Shown in pieces: positions 25,776 through 36,041 of a stretch of DNA of 64,000 bases. The stretch spans positions 1 through 64,000 of the forward strand of contig NZ_JABERD010000026.1 in the NCBI RefSeq assembly GCF_013044505.1, in the 5' to 3' direction. The position numbers and the translations under genes are program-made. Position 1 is the stretch's first letter. Every line of letters begins with the position of its first letter. The DNA is from Streptomyces sp. S3(2020) (GTDB lineage Bacteria; Actinomycetota; Actinomycetes; Streptomycetales; Streptomycetaceae). A model generated the notes under the pieces. It was not told the origin of the DNA, did not search any database, and saw only the letters and a program-made list of their open reading frames with translations.

Positions 25776-27911
25776 CTACGCACCGGTGTAGACGAAACGC
25801 ACAGGTTCAATGAGAACAGCTGCGGCGGTCTCCAAGTCGGCCAGCCGGGCCGACAGCGTCGCCTCCGCCAGGCGCGGCGGCAGCGCGTCCCCGAACTTCA
25901 ACCCCCGCACCGCTCGTTCGTCGGCAGCGGGAAGGCAGAGTCGATCGGGGGCATCGCTCAGGGCTTCTTTCCACACTGGTGGGGTGAGGTTTTCCCGTAG
26001 ACGGATCCAGTGATCATTGATCCGCTGGGCCGGCACCGCTACCCCCTCCAGCGTGGCGGACAGAGTGGCGTTCGCCCGGTGGCCTGCCCAGGTCCACCAA
26101 CGCAGTTGTCCTCCGTCCCCCCGCACGATCAGCGTGCCGCCCGGGTGTACCTTCTCCAGGAAGACGTCGCGTGCCTCCTTGAGTGAAGTGATGGCGCGTT
26201 GGGTCAGGGCAACGGGCGGATCCGCCCCCAGCAGTACCTCGCGCACGGCTCGGGTGATCTCGAAGGAGGCGCCCTGGCCGAATCCCGTGCCGCTCCACTT
26301 CGCCTTGCCTCCGCCGTCGACCGGTTCGACGAAGCAGCGCTTACGTCGCCAGTCGATGTAGGTGACCTGCCAGTTTCGGCCAGCGAGAAGGAGGCGGCGG
26401 GGGCCGATGACCTGCTCGGTGAGCAGGGCGGGATCGGTACGGCCGATCTCGGTGCGGCCCTGGAGGACAGTGAACTGCGGGGGTGCGGTGAAGACGGCGG
26501 TGAGGTTCATGAAGTGGCGGTGGCCGAAGCGTCGTTCGGCTTCGGGACCGATGAACAGCATGCCGCCGTCCTGGTCCAGGTATCCCTGCTCGACCAGATG
26601 CCGGACGATCGGTTCCGCCGACCCGCCGAACGGTCCCAGGCCGTTCCACCACTCCTGCCAGAGCCGGTCTCCGACACGGTGTTCCTGAAGGCAGAGGGCG
26701 AGCAACTGCTGGGCGACGATGTGCCGTGGCTCAGGCGGTGCGGTCACCGGTTCCACCCAGCCTCGCGACCATTGCAGAAGCAGTCCCGCGGCGGCCAGGA
26801 GCCCACCTTGGTCGAGGGCGAGGAAGAGGCAGTTGCGGGTTGTTCCCGCGCGGCGCCCGGTGCGCCCCAAGCGTTGGAGGAAGGAGGCGACGGAAGCGGG
26901 CGCGTCGATCTGGATGACCCGGTCGAGGTCTCCGACGTCGATGCCCAGTTCCAAGGTGCTTGTGGAGATGATGACGCAGTCGCGTGCTTCGGCGAAGGCA
27001 GTCTCCGCGCGTCTGCGTTCATCGAGGGACAGTGAGGCGTGCGACAGGAAGGTGGTCACGCCCTTGGCGCGCAGTTTGGCGCCCAGTTCTTCGACGAGAC
27101 GTCGTGACTCGCAGAAGACAAGACGCTTCTCGCCTCGGTGGAGGGCACTGATGACCGTGGCCGCGTTGTCGAGCGAGCCGACGTAGTCGAGCTGGATGTC
27201 ACCGGGCGGCACGGAGGTCGGCGCGGTTTGCTGCGCGGGCTGCGCCTCGGTCAGGTGAGGCGCTACCACGCGGCCGGGGCGTTTTCCGGCACCCGAACCC
27301 TGGAGCCAGGTGAGCAATCCTTCGGGGTTGCCCACGGTCGCGGAGAGGCCGACGCGCTGTACGGAGCGGCCCACGACTCGTTGGAGGCGTTCCATAACTG
27401 CCAGCAGGTGCCAGCCGCGGTCGTCGGCGGCGAAGGCGTGGACCTCGTCGACCACCACGGTGCGCAGCCCGGAGAAGAAGGAGGCGTGGTCGACGTTGAC
27501 GCTGACCAGCATGGCTTCCAGCGACTCGGGAGTGGTGAGCAGTACGTCGGGCCTGGCCGCAAGGATGCGCCGTCTGGTACCGGCCGGTGTGTCACCGTGC
27601 CAGAGAGCCGCCGTCCGGCCGAGCCAAGCGGTGTACGTCTCCAGCCGCGGCAGCAGGTTGTTCAGCAGTGCCTTGAGCGGGCACACGTACAGCACCGACG
27701 TGCCGGACCAGCCCTGGGCGTGCATCCGGGACAGCAGCGGGAAACAGGCTGCTTCCGTCTTCCCGCCCGCCGTCGGTGCCAGCAGCAGGGCGTCCTCACC
27801 CGCGGTCAGCGGCGCGACAGCGGCCTCCTGGAGCGGGCGCAGTCCCTTCCAGCCCAGGGTGTTCACGATGTGGTGGACGAGCGCCGGTTCCAGGGCGTCA
27901 GCTGCGCTCAT
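25776..27911 (-). CDS. brxHI: BREX type 2 Lhr-like helicase BrxHI
   Basis: A 711-aa superfamily 2 helicase. Motifs in order: Q-like LRPLQEAAVAP, Walker A APTAGGKTEAA, Ia YVCPLKALLNN, Walker B DEVH (TVVVDEVHAFA), III LSATVGNPEG, and in the second RecA domain LVFCESRR, STLELGIDVGDLDRVIQ and QRLGRTGRR. The C-terminal 300 residues are an Lhr-type extension. Lhr-like helicases are the BrxHI component of BREX type 2. It is the last gene of the pglX-brxHI string, overlapping brxD by 4 bases. It should act on DNA or RNA during phage exclusion; its exact step is unknown in the literature I know. Confidence 0.88.
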   Translation of the reverse strand: MSAADALEPALVHHIVNTLGWKGLRPLQEAAVAPLTAGEDALLLAPTAGGKTEAACFPLLSRMHAQGWSGTSVLYVCPLKALLNNLLPRLETYTAWLGRTAALWHGDTPAGTRRRILAARPDVLLTTPESLEAMLVSVNVDHASFFSGLRTVVVDEVHAFAADDRGWHLLAVMERLQRVVGRSVQRVGLSATVGNPEGLLTWLQGSGAGKRPGRVVAPHLTEAQPAQQTAPTSVPPGDIQLDYVGSLDNAATVISALHRGEKRLVFCESRRLVEELGAKLRAKGVTTFLSHASLSLDERRRAETAFAEARDCVIISTSTLELGIDVGDLDRVIQIDAPASVASFLQRLGRTGRRAGTTRNCLFLALDQGGLLAAAGLLLQWSRGWVEPVTAPPEPRHIVAQQLLALCLQEHRVGDRLWQEWWNGLGPFGGSAEPIVRHLVEQGYLDQDGGMLFIGPEAERRFGHRHFMNLTAVFTAPPQFTVLQGRTEIGRTDPALLTEQVIGPRRLLLAGRNWQVTYIDWRRKRCFVEPVDGGGKAKWSGTGFGQGASFEITRAVREVLLGADPPVALTQRAITSLKEARDVFLEKVHPGGTLIVRGDGGQLRWWTWAGHRANATLSATLEGVAVPAQRINDHWIRLRENLTPPVWKEALSDAPDRLCLPAADERAVRGLKFGDALPPRLAEATLSARLADLETAAAVLIEPVRFVYTGA

Positions 27912-29239
27912 GGCAGTTCCAGCTCGACGGCGTCCGCCCGGTCAGCGGCTGCGTTGCGTTCGATGTCGGTGAGTTCACCGGACGAGACGGTGAGCTGGTA
28001 GTGCTCACGCGGGTCGAAGTCCGCGAACTCGTCGACGCGGTCGAGGACGTCGGCGACGAGCTTGCGGAGAAAGACCCGGGGGGCGATCCCGACATTGCCA
28101 CCCAGTCCTCCGGTGACGGCGGTGGCCAATTCACTGACGTAGGCGTCGTCGACCCGCGCGGCGACCCGGTCGGGATGGTGTGCCGCTCCCCGGTAGAGGT
28201 CGCGCGTCTTCCGGCCGAGTTCAACCAGGCGCGGCAGGTCGAAGCCGGGCAGTCGCAGCTGGACAGCCCTGGGTGAATCGAAGCGGGCGTCGGTCGTGAA
28301 GTCGGTGGCAAGCCTCTGGGCCAGGGGCGGGAGCCGCTGGACGCCTTGCTGCCCGTCGTAGAACGCGGGGGTTCCCGTGATGACGAGGAAGAGTCCGGGG
28401 AAGCGTCCGGCGTCGATCTCGTCCAGGAGCTGGCGCAGCGCGTTGAGCCCCTTCTCCCGGACGTCACCACGGACGCGTTGCAGGGTCTCCGTCTCGTCGA
28501 GCACGAGGAGCAGTCCGGGATGACCACAGTCGCGCAGCACGGTCAGCAGTCCCTGGAGGAACCCGAGCGCGGCGAAGTGGTCCAGGTCTCCGCGCACACC
28601 GGCGGCCCGGCGTGCGGAGGCGGCCACGGACTTCTGGCCGCCGAGCCAGGCGATCAGGGCTTCCGCGGTCGCGCCGTCCCCGGCTACGACGGCCTGACGA
28701 TAGCCGCGCAGGGCGGCGGCGAACGCGGGTGTGGTGCGGGCGACGTCGGCGAGCCGACGCTCCATCAGGGCGTCCACGGCCGCGGCGAGGGCTTCCTCGT
28801 CGTCCTCGTCGATCTCCGAGCCGTCGAGGACCTCCTCCTCCAGGGTGTAGAACCACGAGTCGACAACGGCGCGCAACGCGCTGGGCTGGTGAGTCCCGGT
28901 GGCGAGGCGTTCAGTGAGCCTGCGGTAGACGGTCTCCAGCCGGTGCAGCGGCGTCTCGGTTTCGGAGATCTGCACTTCCGAGGTGGCGAGTCCAGCGCGC
29001 TTGGCCCGCTCGGCCAGCCACCGGGCGAAGAAGGTCTTGCCGGAGCCGTAGTCGCCACGCACAGCGTGGAAGGCCGCGCCACCGCGCGTGACGGTGGCCA
29101 GATCGTCGTCCAGGGCGGCTTCGAACCGGTCCAGTCCCACCGCGAACAGGTCGAGGCCGGACTGCGGGACGGTGCCACGGCGCAGGGCGTCGATGACCTC
29201 GCGGCGGCGGACCGCGCTCACGGAGGCGGAGTCGGTCAT
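27908..29239 (-). CDS. brxD: BREX ATP-binding protein BrxD
   Basis: A 443-aa AAA+ ATPase from ATG 29239 with AGGAGGAG upstream. Walker A is VRGDYGSGKTFFARWLAE near residue 54-72, Walker B is LLLVLDETETL, and the LITGTPAFYDG sensor follows. The remainder is helical with a C-terminal end typical of BrxD (ATP-binding protein of BREX 2). A longer frame reaching 29779 is an antisense-derived extension. It overlaps pglZ upstream and brxHI downstream by 4 bases each, so it is translationally coupled within the operon. Confidence 0.9.
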   Translation of the reverse strand: MTDSASVSAVRRREVIDALRRGTVPQSGLDLFAVGLDRFEAALDDDLATVTRGGAAFHAVRGDYGSGKTFFARWLAERAKRAGLATSEVQISETETPLHRLETVYRRLTERLATGTHQPSALRAVVDSWFYTLEEEVLDGSEIDEDDEEALAAAVDALMERRLADVARTTPAFAAALRGYRQAVVAGDGATAEALIAWLGGQKSVAASARRAAGVRGDLDHFAALGFLQGLLTVLRDCGHPGLLLVLDETETLQRVRGDVREKGLNALRQLLDEIDAGRFPGLFLVITGTPAFYDGQQGVQRLPPLAQRLATDFTTDARFDSPRAVQLRLPGFDLPRLVELGRKTRDLYRGAAHHPDRVAARVDDAYVSELATAVTGGLGGNVGIAPRVFLRKLVADVLDRVDEFADFDPREHYQLTVSSGELTDIERNAAADRADAVELELP

Positions 29240-32079
29240 GCCGTCTCCTCCTGCTTCCCGCCCTCGGCCATGTCTCCGTTCTCCCCGTCCTTCTGCTTCG
29301 GCAGGAACTGCTCGCGCAGGAGGGGCACGTCGAGTTTCACGGCGTGCCCACCGTCGATGAACCCCAGGACGGGGTAGCCCTCGACGTTGAGCAGCCGTTG
29401 CACCGTCGCGATGAACCCCTCGATGTTGCGGCGGACCCGTCCGGTCGCGGAGATCGCCGCGGCGAGCGCGGCCGGGGACATGGTCCCGCCCGCGCTGACG
29501 AGTGCGTCGATGACCGCGGACACCACGTTCGCCTCGGGCGCCTTGCGGACGTACTCCTTCTGTGCCGAGTACACCTCGCTGGTAACCACCGTCGCTCCCA
29601 GCGACCCGGCGGCCCGGCGGCCGGCCTCCGGTCCTGTGGACGGCCGCGCCTCGGTGGCAAGTGCGTCCTGCGAGTGCGACGCCGGTTGCGCGGGCCGCTC
29701 GTGGGCGACAGGTAGCGCCTGGCCGGTCGCCACGGCAGCAGAGGCCGCAGCGGCACCGGCAGCAGGTGTCCGCCACCATCCCGGCGTCGACAGCTCGCGC
29801 GGCAGCGGTACCCAGTCCTTCGGGGCCTCCTCCCCGGCCGGGAGCAGGACGAGTACCGGGACGGTGACCTCGGCCAGCGACGCGCCACCGTGATACCCGG
29901 CTCGACGTCCGGTGTAGCGGATGTCCTCACGCCACGGCAGGATCACCGCCCCCGAACCTTCCCGCACGCGCCGGCCGTGGACGGCGACCTCCCCCTCGCC
30001 CGCCGAGCCACCGGTGCGCCAGCGGGCCGCCTCCGCACCGTCGGCCTCGACCGTCGGGGTGTCGTCGCGGCTGCCGCGCTCCAGGACGTGTCCGTGGTCG
30101 GAGACGATGACGACGGGACGGCCGTAGCTGCGGGCGGCGGCAAGCAGTTCGCGCAGATGGGTGACATCGGTGAGAGACCAGGTGGTGCCGCGGCCCTGCC
30201 GGCCGTTGTCCAGGGCGTCGTCGATGGTGTTGAGGACCACGCCCACCACCGCGTCCGAGGCGAGCGTGATCAGAAGTTCGTGGGAGAGGGCGTGGCCCGC
30301 TTCGCCACCGATGGCGGCCTTGTGGAAGAGGACTGCCGCCTTGCGTCGCCGCTTCCACAGGGCGTTGAAGCCCGCGGTCTCGGCGGACTGGCCTCCTTCG
30401 GTCGCCTCGCCGGCCAGCAGCGATGCGCGGCTGACCCTGGTGATCGAGGGCAGCATGGAAACGGCCGCGAAGCGTGCCGGGGCCTCTCCCGTCTCCGGGC
30501 GGGGCACGATCTCGCGCCAGCCGTCGCGTTCGGCTTCCTCGCCGAGCTGGGCGGCTACGGCACTGCTCATGCCGTCGAGGACGAGGAAGAGCGGTGCGGT
30601 CCGGCCCGCCAACGGGCGTACGACGGTGTCCAGCACGTTCTCGATGACGAGGCAGCCCTCGGGGTGCTCGGCGGTGGCGTGTACGGCCCAGGCGGCGAGC
30701 CGCGCGGCGAACTGTTTGTCGAGGCGCTGTCTGCGATCGCGTGCCTGCTCGTACAGGGCGTTCAGGTCACGGCCGGTTTCCAGGTCACCGTCGGGGTCGC
30801 CCGCCCACAACACGGTGAGCGCGCGGTCGGCCCAGCCCCAGTCGGAGACATGGGCTCGTACCCCGGCGGCCACGGTGGGGACGGTGGGTTCGGGGCCGCT
30901 GAGCCAGCGTGCGACCCGCACGGCCGTCTCGGCGGCCTGGATGTGGTCCGGGCGCAGGGCGGCCAGGCTGTGTCCGAGCAGGTCGTCCAGCGCGGCCTCG
31001 CCCGCAGCCGGGGAGACGCGGGCGTCCGCGACGGTCCTGCGGAGCTGTGCCGTGAAGCTGGACGGGAGGAAGCGGCTTGCGGCGAGCCCCGGGGTGAGGC
31101 CGGCCGTGTCGGCCAGTTCGTCGGCCCGTTCGAGTACGGCGACGACCCTCCGACGGGCGTCCTCACTGGTCCGGGCGTCGGCGATCCAGCGGGTGAGGGT
31201 TCCCTCCACGGCGTCGGTGAACGCGGCGAGTTCCGACCGGCGGGGCATGACCTGCCCGAACAGGCCGCCGAGCGCGAGTACCGTGTCGGGTTCGACGGAC
31301 GGGTCCCGCAGTACCGCGCCGAGCAGGCCGAGCGCCAGGGCATCGTGCCCGAGCCCGGTCTCGGCGAGGGACAGGAGAACGGGGACGGCGGGCCCGGCGA
31401 CTTCCGCAAGCCACTTCTTCAGCTCGGTCCGCTCGGTGGCGCCCAGTTCGGCGAACCGCCGGGGGCCGGCGGGAGTGCGCGACCAGGCGAGGAGTGTGTC
31501 GGCGTCGAGCGTTGCCTGCCCGTCCTGGCCGCTGGAGCCGCCCGCCGTGCGCAGCCCGAGCCGTTCGACGGTCAGCGCGCGTAGTGCCGCGTCCCGGGTC
31601 AGCACACCGCCGACCCGGGGCCAGCCGCTGTCAGCGGGCTCGGCTTCGACAAGGGCGTCCAGAAGCCATCGCTCGCGGTACATGCGCGGGTCCAAGGCAG
31701 TGGCGCCAAAACGCTGGAGGACGACCTCGGCGTTCTCGACGGTCAGGGTCTTGCGCCGTACGGCCCTGCCGCGCACGTCCCAGCCGAGCTGCTCGTCGTC
31801 GACGCCCGTCGTGACCACTAGTACGTCGGCAGAGGAGGCGGAGGCAGAGGCCGTGCTCCGGTGCTCGTGCAGGGCGGTGAGGACACCGAGGACGGAGGCT
31901 TCGTCCCGTACCTGGACGCGGCGCGCCTCGCCGTGCAGGGTGACGGTGAACCGCATCGGGGCGCCGGGCGCGTACTGACCGTGGACGAGCACGAGGGTGC
32001 GCTCGCGCAGCGCCTCGGCGTTCGCGGCGAGCAGGGCCTCGACGGTACGGCGGCCCACCCGGGGCAGGGCCGGGGGCAT
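29236..32079 (-). CDS. pglZ: BREX type 2 phosphatase PglZ
   Basis: A 947-aa protein of the alkaline-phosphatase superfamily, the one component shared by all BREX types. The metal and nucleophile region is PLFLVLDGMSSAVAAQLGEE (residues about 495-515), and later metal-ligand motifs include VVIVSDHGHVLERG and YRRAGYHGGASLAEV-type histidines (RRAGYHGGAS). The C-terminal region (residues 840-947) is an added winged-helix-like segment. The ATG at 32079 overlaps the pglY stop by one base (TGATG), so coupling to pglY is expected. PglZ is required for Pgl resistance in Streptomyces coelicolor. Confidence 0.92.
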   Translation of the reverse strand: MPPALPRVGRRTVEALLAANAEALRERTLVLVHGQYAPGAPMRFTVTLHGEARRVQVRDEASVLGVLTALHEHRSTASASASSADVLVVTTGVDDEQLGWDVRGRAVRRKTLTVENAEVVLQRFGATALDPRMYRERWLLDALVEAEPADSGWPRVGGVLTRDAALRALTVERLGLRTAGGSSGQDGQATLDADTLLAWSRTPAGPRRFAELGATERTELKKWLAEVAGPAVPVLLSLAETGLGHDALALGLLGAVLRDPSVEPDTVLALGGLFGQVMPRRSELAAFTDAVEGTLTRWIADARTSEDARRRVVAVLERADELADTAGLTPGLAASRFLPSSFTAQLRRTVADARVSPAAGEAALDDLLGHSLAALRPDHIQAAETAVRVARWLSGPEPTVPTVAAGVRAHVSDWGWADRALTVLWAGDPDGDLETGRDLNALYEQARDRRQRLDKQFAARLAAWAVHATAEHPEGCLVIENVLDTVVRPLAGRTAPLFLVLDGMSSAVAAQLGEEAERDGWREIVPRPETGEAPARFAAVSMLPSITRVSRASLLAGEATEGGQSAETAGFNALWKRRRKAAVLFHKAAIGGEAGHALSHELLITLASDAVVGVVLNTIDDALDNGRQGRGTTWSLTDVTHLRELLAAARSYGRPVVIVSDHGHVLERGSRDDTPTVEADGAEAARWRTGGSAGEGEVAVHGRRVREGSGAVILPWREDIRYTGRRAGYHGGASLAEVTVPVLVLLPAGEEAPKDWVPLPRELSTPGWWRTPAAGAAAASAAVATGQALPVAHERPAQPASHSQDALATEARPSTGPEAGRRAAGSLGATVVTSEVYSAQKEYVRKAPEANVVSAVIDALVSAGGTMSPAALAAAISATGRVRRNIEGFIATVQRLLNVEGYPVLGFIDGGHAVKLDVPLLREQFLPKQKDGENGDMAEGGKQEETA

Positions 32080-35000
32080 CAGTCGGTGTCCCCGTCGCCC
32101 GGTTCCGTGGCGGGTCCGTTCGAGCCCTCGGACTCGGTGACTGGGTGCCAGGAGACCTTGATACGGGTGCCGGGATGGGCCGCGATATAGGCGCGGATCT
32201 CCGTGCCGAGCTCGGCGACCGTGCTGGCCAGCGACGTCTCCAGATGGGTGGGCTCGATGAGGTGGACGGCACGCGGGCGGGCGTTCTGCGCGTCGCCCCC
32301 GTTCCGGGTGGTGTCGTCGGGCTCCGACGCGGAAGGCTGCGTGGGGGTGGTGGGCGTCGCGGGGGCAGGGGGACCACCGGGGGGGGGGAAGCGGATGTCC
32401 TCGGCGGTCGGCTGGGGCGTGACCGGCGGAGCGGTCGGCTGGGCGGGCTGCGCTCCCTGAGTGAGACGGGTGGCTTCCCGCATCAGCGCCATGACGGTGT
32501 CGGGGAGCCGGTCCAGAACGGGCACGAGCGAAACGGCCTGCTCGTGCTCACGGGCGGTGCGGTGCACCTCGTCGCGGAACCGGGCCGCCCGTTCGCCGAC
32601 GCTGTCCTCGCGTCCGGTGAGGTCGCGTACGGTCTCCGCCAGCAGGGACCACTCGGTGCGGCGCAGCGCGGCGGCGACCTCCGGAGCGTACCGGAGGGCC
32701 GCGGCGATCTCCTCGTCCGTCACGTCATACGCGGCGGCGGCCAGCTCCCGCACGAACGGGGCCGGTTCGGTGGTGCGCAGCAGCCGGGCGACGAGATCGG
32801 CCGCGGCCTTGGTGGACTTCATGCGGGGCGCGTCGGCGCCGTCCGGTCCGGTCAGTCCGAGGTGAGCGGCGTTCTCCGTCAGCAGGGTGCGTGTCTCGCC
32901 GAGGGCCACGCGGTGTTCCTCCGCGACCGCGCGCACGCCTTCGGCGAGCCGGGCGACATTGCGGGCGAACAGGACCCGCGAGACGGTCTTGCCGAAGATG
33001 GTCCCGGCGCGGCCGAGCGCGGTGTGGAACTCGTCCTCAGTGGGCAACTCGACCGCCCGCAGCCCGTATCCGGAGGCGATCCGTTCCAGCTCCGGGGCCT
33101 TGGGCAGGGGCGAGATCTGGTAGACCCACGTACGGTCGTCGAGCAGGGCATACGTGGCGATGATCAGGTTGCTGACATGGCGGTCCAGGCCGGTGTAGCC
33201 GAGGTCCTCGATCCAGCGACGGATGTCGTCGACGGACAGGTCCGGACCGGCGTCCGGGGTTTCCGCCGCCTTCTTGTTGATGCGCAGGCGCCAGTCGGTG
33301 GTGACGTTCAGCGGCCCGTCGTGGACCTCGCCCAGGCCGAGGGCGTGCACGATCTTGCGGACCATCGGGATCTGCTGGCTGTCGACCACGACGCGCCGGG
33401 AGCCATCCTCCATCGCCCTCGTGATCCATTCGAGCGTGGTCTTCAGCTCTCGCGTGGTGATGGCTTTGCGGGTGAGCCGCGGGTCGAAGTCGGGGTGCTT
33501 GGGGTGCAGGGCGCCGAGGAGCCCGTCGGCGAGCAGGAAGAGGTTCTCCTCGAAGCCGACCGCCGGTTCGGGTCTGGTACGGGTGAAGCCCGGCTGGAGC
33601 GAGATCAGGTGATGCCCCTCGGGCACCTCCGCGCCGGCGGTCCCGGGCTCGGTGCGGGCGATGCCGTAGAGCTGGAGCAGTGCCTCTGTGAGCTGGCTGG
33701 TCAGGCTGTCGCGGGACGCCTTGAGCTGGTTGCGGATCTGGACGCGTTCCTCGGCGGGACGGGTCGCCGTGTGGTCGTCGAGCCGGTCGCGCTCCAGCAG
33801 ATAGTTGATCTTCAGCAGGCGGCCGAGGTTGCGGGCCTTCTGCTCGGACAGGAAGTGCGGCAGCCAGACGATCGTCGGTGCCGTCCTCCCGGCCCGCTTC
33901 ATCCGCTCCACCCGCTGTACGTCGTCCATCGGTGAGCGGCCGTGGTCGTCGAAGGGGTAGTCGAAGACGAACCGGATGTTGCCCTCGCTCTGCGGCGCGA
34001 ACTCTGCGTCGGGCAGGTGCGGATCGCGTACGTTGCCGAAGACGAACTCGACGGTGCGCTTGGTGCCACGCCAAACGACCGTCCGCTCGCAGACGAACGC
34101 CTGGGCGTCGGAGATGCCGAGCGCCGCCCACAGCTGGTCCTTGATCCACTGACGGCGGTAGCCGTCCTGGTCGGCGACGCCCTGCACCTCTTCCAGCAGC
34201 GGCTCCACGTCCAGGTCGGACAGGTGAAGATGGAAGACCGGGTCGGCGGATTCGCCCTCGCTGCGCAACTCGCCGTCGAACCCCTCGGCCTGAAGCTCCT
34301 GAAGGCGCTGGACGGCGATGCTCCCAGCGTCCCCCACCCGGGTCCTGATGGTCCCGTGGTTCAGCGCGGCGAGCCGACCGCCGGTAAGCCGGGTCAGGGC
34401 GGGCACGTTGGGCGCGAGCGAGGCCAGCAGCAGCGTCTTCACCAGCCGGTCGTCGGTCTGGAAGCGCTTGTCGTCCTCGGAGCCGTACTTGGTCAGCAGG
34501 TGGTCGCGGACGCGGCCGTGGAAACGGTGGGCGATCTCCGACTCCTTGCGGAGCTTCGCGGTGAACGCCTCACCGGTCCGCGCGGCGATGACATCCCACA
34601 GGTCGCCTATCGGGACGAGCTGGCCGAGCCGCAGGTCGTCGCGCCGCCGACGCAGCAGCTCCTGCACGAGCTTGAGACCGGTCCGCTCGCGCTGGAGAGC
34701 CCCGGAGAGGTCGACCAGCACGTTGAGCAGGGCCGGCGAGAGCGGGTACAGGGTGCGGAAGTCGTCCCAGTCGGCCTCGGTGCGCCCCTGCGCGTCGAGC
34801 AGCACCTGCCGCACCTCGTCCCGCGACGACTCCACGATCTTGAACGCGTCGTCACGTGCCTGCTCCATGCCCGGACGGGGAGCGAGCACTCGGTGCTTGA
34901 TGATCTCGACGAGGTTGCTGTCCTCCAGCTCCACGACGTCGATCCGGCCGGCGAGGTAGTCGACCTGCTGCTCCAGGTTCTGTACGTCCGCGCCCGCCAC

Positions 35001-36041
35001 GTCGGAGCCGATCAGCTGGGACAGGTCACGCTGGCGGGAGACGAAGGACACGATCGGCACGGGCCGGCCGCTGTCTGCGGACTCGATCAGCTTGACCAGC
35101 CGCTGCACCTGGTCGCGGACGAAGTCCTGGTCGCCCATGTGCGCCTGGAGCCACAGGATCAGCTCGTCGAGGAAGAGGACGACGCCGTCGTAGCCGAGCG
35201 ACTGGGCGTGCCGGGAGATGACCTTGAGGCCGTTCTCCAACGGGATGAAGGAGCGGGCGTCGCCGCGGGCGGCCTGGGTGTAGGCGGCCATGGGCCCGGT
35301 CAGCAGCGCCGACACCAGCCGCTCGCGGTCCTCGCTGCCGGGCGGCGCGGCGAAGGCGCGGTCTAGTTCGGCGGTGCTCCAACCGCCCGCGCCGGACAGG
35401 TCCGCGCTGCCGTCGATGCCCGGCAGATCGTCCTCGTCGTCCGCTCCGGACGCCCCGCCTCCGTTAGACGCGGTCGCGTCCGCGCCGGCCCCGAGCCACT
35501 GCCGGAACTTGTCGTCGTCACCGAGGAACGTCCGCTGCCGGTCCGCGTCGGCGAGCAGCGCGTCCGCCCGGTAGACGGCAGGGGTCGACTCGTCCGGGTG
35601 CAGCTCCCGCACGGTGTGCACGTAGCCGCCGAGCAGCGCCGAGTCGAGGTCGGTCGACCCGACGAGGTGGTAGGGGACCATCAGGAACCGCTTGCGGCCC
35701 AGCCAGTCGCCGTGCTCGGCGACGGCCTCCTTCAGCCCCCGCTTGTTCAGGGCCCCCTCATGGCCGTTCAGCACGGCATGCAGCACGGTCAGGAAGTGGC
35801 TCTTACCGGCGCCGAACGAACCGTGCAGGTAAGCGGCGTGCGAGTCGCCAGTGCGTACGGCCTTCGCGACGAGGCCGAGCGCCGCACGGAACGCCCTCTG
35901 CAACTGCTCGGTGACGACGTACTCCGCCACTCGCTCGTCGGCCTCGTGGAAGCCCTGGGAGAGATCAACCTTGAAATCGCCCGCGTGGACGTCCTCCTTG
36001 ATGTCGATGACATCGCGGAGGAACAGCTCTGTGGTCGACAT
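32079..36041 (-). CDS. pglY: BREX type 2 ATPase PglY
   Basis: A 1320-aa P-loop ATPase equivalent to BrxC. Walker A is YLHGSFGAGKSHFLTVLHAV at about residues 70-90, and LFLDELILWLQAH is the Walker B region. Large helical domains follow. The C-terminal part has a Pro/Thr-rich linker (PAQPTAPPVTPQPTAEDIRF) and a final conserved segment ending in TRIKVSWHPVTE. A G10 run (C10 on the coding strand) at 32379-32388 falls in that linker, and any length change would remove the last 100 or so residues and may disturb coupling to pglZ. Expressed after a 487-base gap from pglX, so it probably has its own promoter. Confidence 0.92.
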   Translation of the reverse strand: MSTTELFLRDVIDIKEDVHAGDFKVDLSQGFHEADERVAEYVVTEQLQRAFRAALGLVAKAVRTGDSHAAYLHGSFGAGKSHFLTVLHAVLNGHEGALNKRGLKEAVAEHGDWLGRKRFLMVPYHLVGSTDLDSALLGGYVHTVRELHPDESTPAVYRADALLADADRQRTFLGDDDKFRQWLGAGADATASNGGGASGADDEDDLPGIDGSADLSGAGGWSTAELDRAFAAPPGSEDRERLVSALLTGPMAAYTQAARGDARSFIPLENGLKVISRHAQSLGYDGVVLFLDELILWLQAHMGDQDFVRDQVQRLVKLIESADSGRPVPIVSFVSRQRDLSQLIGSDVAGADVQNLEQQVDYLAGRIDVVELEDSNLVEIIKHRVLAPRPGMEQARDDAFKIVESSRDEVRQVLLDAQGRTEADWDDFRTLYPLSPALLNVLVDLSGALQRERTGLKLVQELLRRRRDDLRLGQLVPIGDLWDVIAARTGEAFTAKLRKESEIAHRFHGRVRDHLLTKYGSEDDKRFQTDDRLVKTLLLASLAPNVPALTRLTGGRLAALNHGTIRTRVGDAGSIAVQRLQELQAEGFDGELRSEGESADPVFHLHLSDLDVEPLLEEVQGVADQDGYRRQWIKDQLWAALGISDAQAFVCERTVVWRGTKRTVEFVFGNVRDPHLPDAEFAPQSEGNIRFVFDYPFDDHGRSPMDDVQRVERMKRAGRTAPTIVWLPHFLSEQKARNLGRLLKINYLLERDRLDDHTATRPAEERVQIRNQLKASRDSLTSQLTEALLQLYGIARTEPGTAGAEVPEGHHLISLQPGFTRTRPEPAVGFEENLFLLADGLLGALHPKHPDFDPRLTRKAITTRELKTTLEWITRAMEDGSRRVVVDSQQIPMVRKIVHALGLGEVHDGPLNVTTDWRLRINKKAAETPDAGPDLSVDDIRRWIEDLGYTGLDRHVSNLIIATYALLDDRTWVYQISPLPKAPELERIASGYGLRAVELPTEDEFHTALGRAGTIFGKTVSRVLFARNVARLAEGVRAVAEEHRVALGETRTLLTENAAHLGLTGPDGADAPRMKSTKAAADLVARLLRTTEPAPFVRELAAAAYDVTDEEIAAALRYAPEVAAALRRTEWSLLAETVRDLTGREDSVGERAARFRDEVHRTAREHEQAVSLVPVLDRLPDTVMALMREATRLTQGAQPAQPTAPPVTPQPTAEDIRFPPPGGPPAPATPTTPTQPSASEPDDTTRNGGDAQNARPRAVHLIEPTHLETSLASTVAELGTEIRAYIAAHPGTRIKVSWHPVTESEGSNGPATEPGDGDTD
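32379..32388. repeat. G10 homopolymer within pglY
   Basis: Ten G on the plus strand, ten C in the pglY coding sense (Phe-Pro-Pro-Pro-Gly). pglY is in frame at this length. Pgl in Streptomyces coelicolor is phase-variable through a G tract in pglX, so the tract here is a candidate switch in another gene of the system. Confidence 0.9.

Noticed and set aside
29890..31978. Two long plus-strand frames opposite pglZ
   Set aside because: Low-complexity shadows of pglZ.
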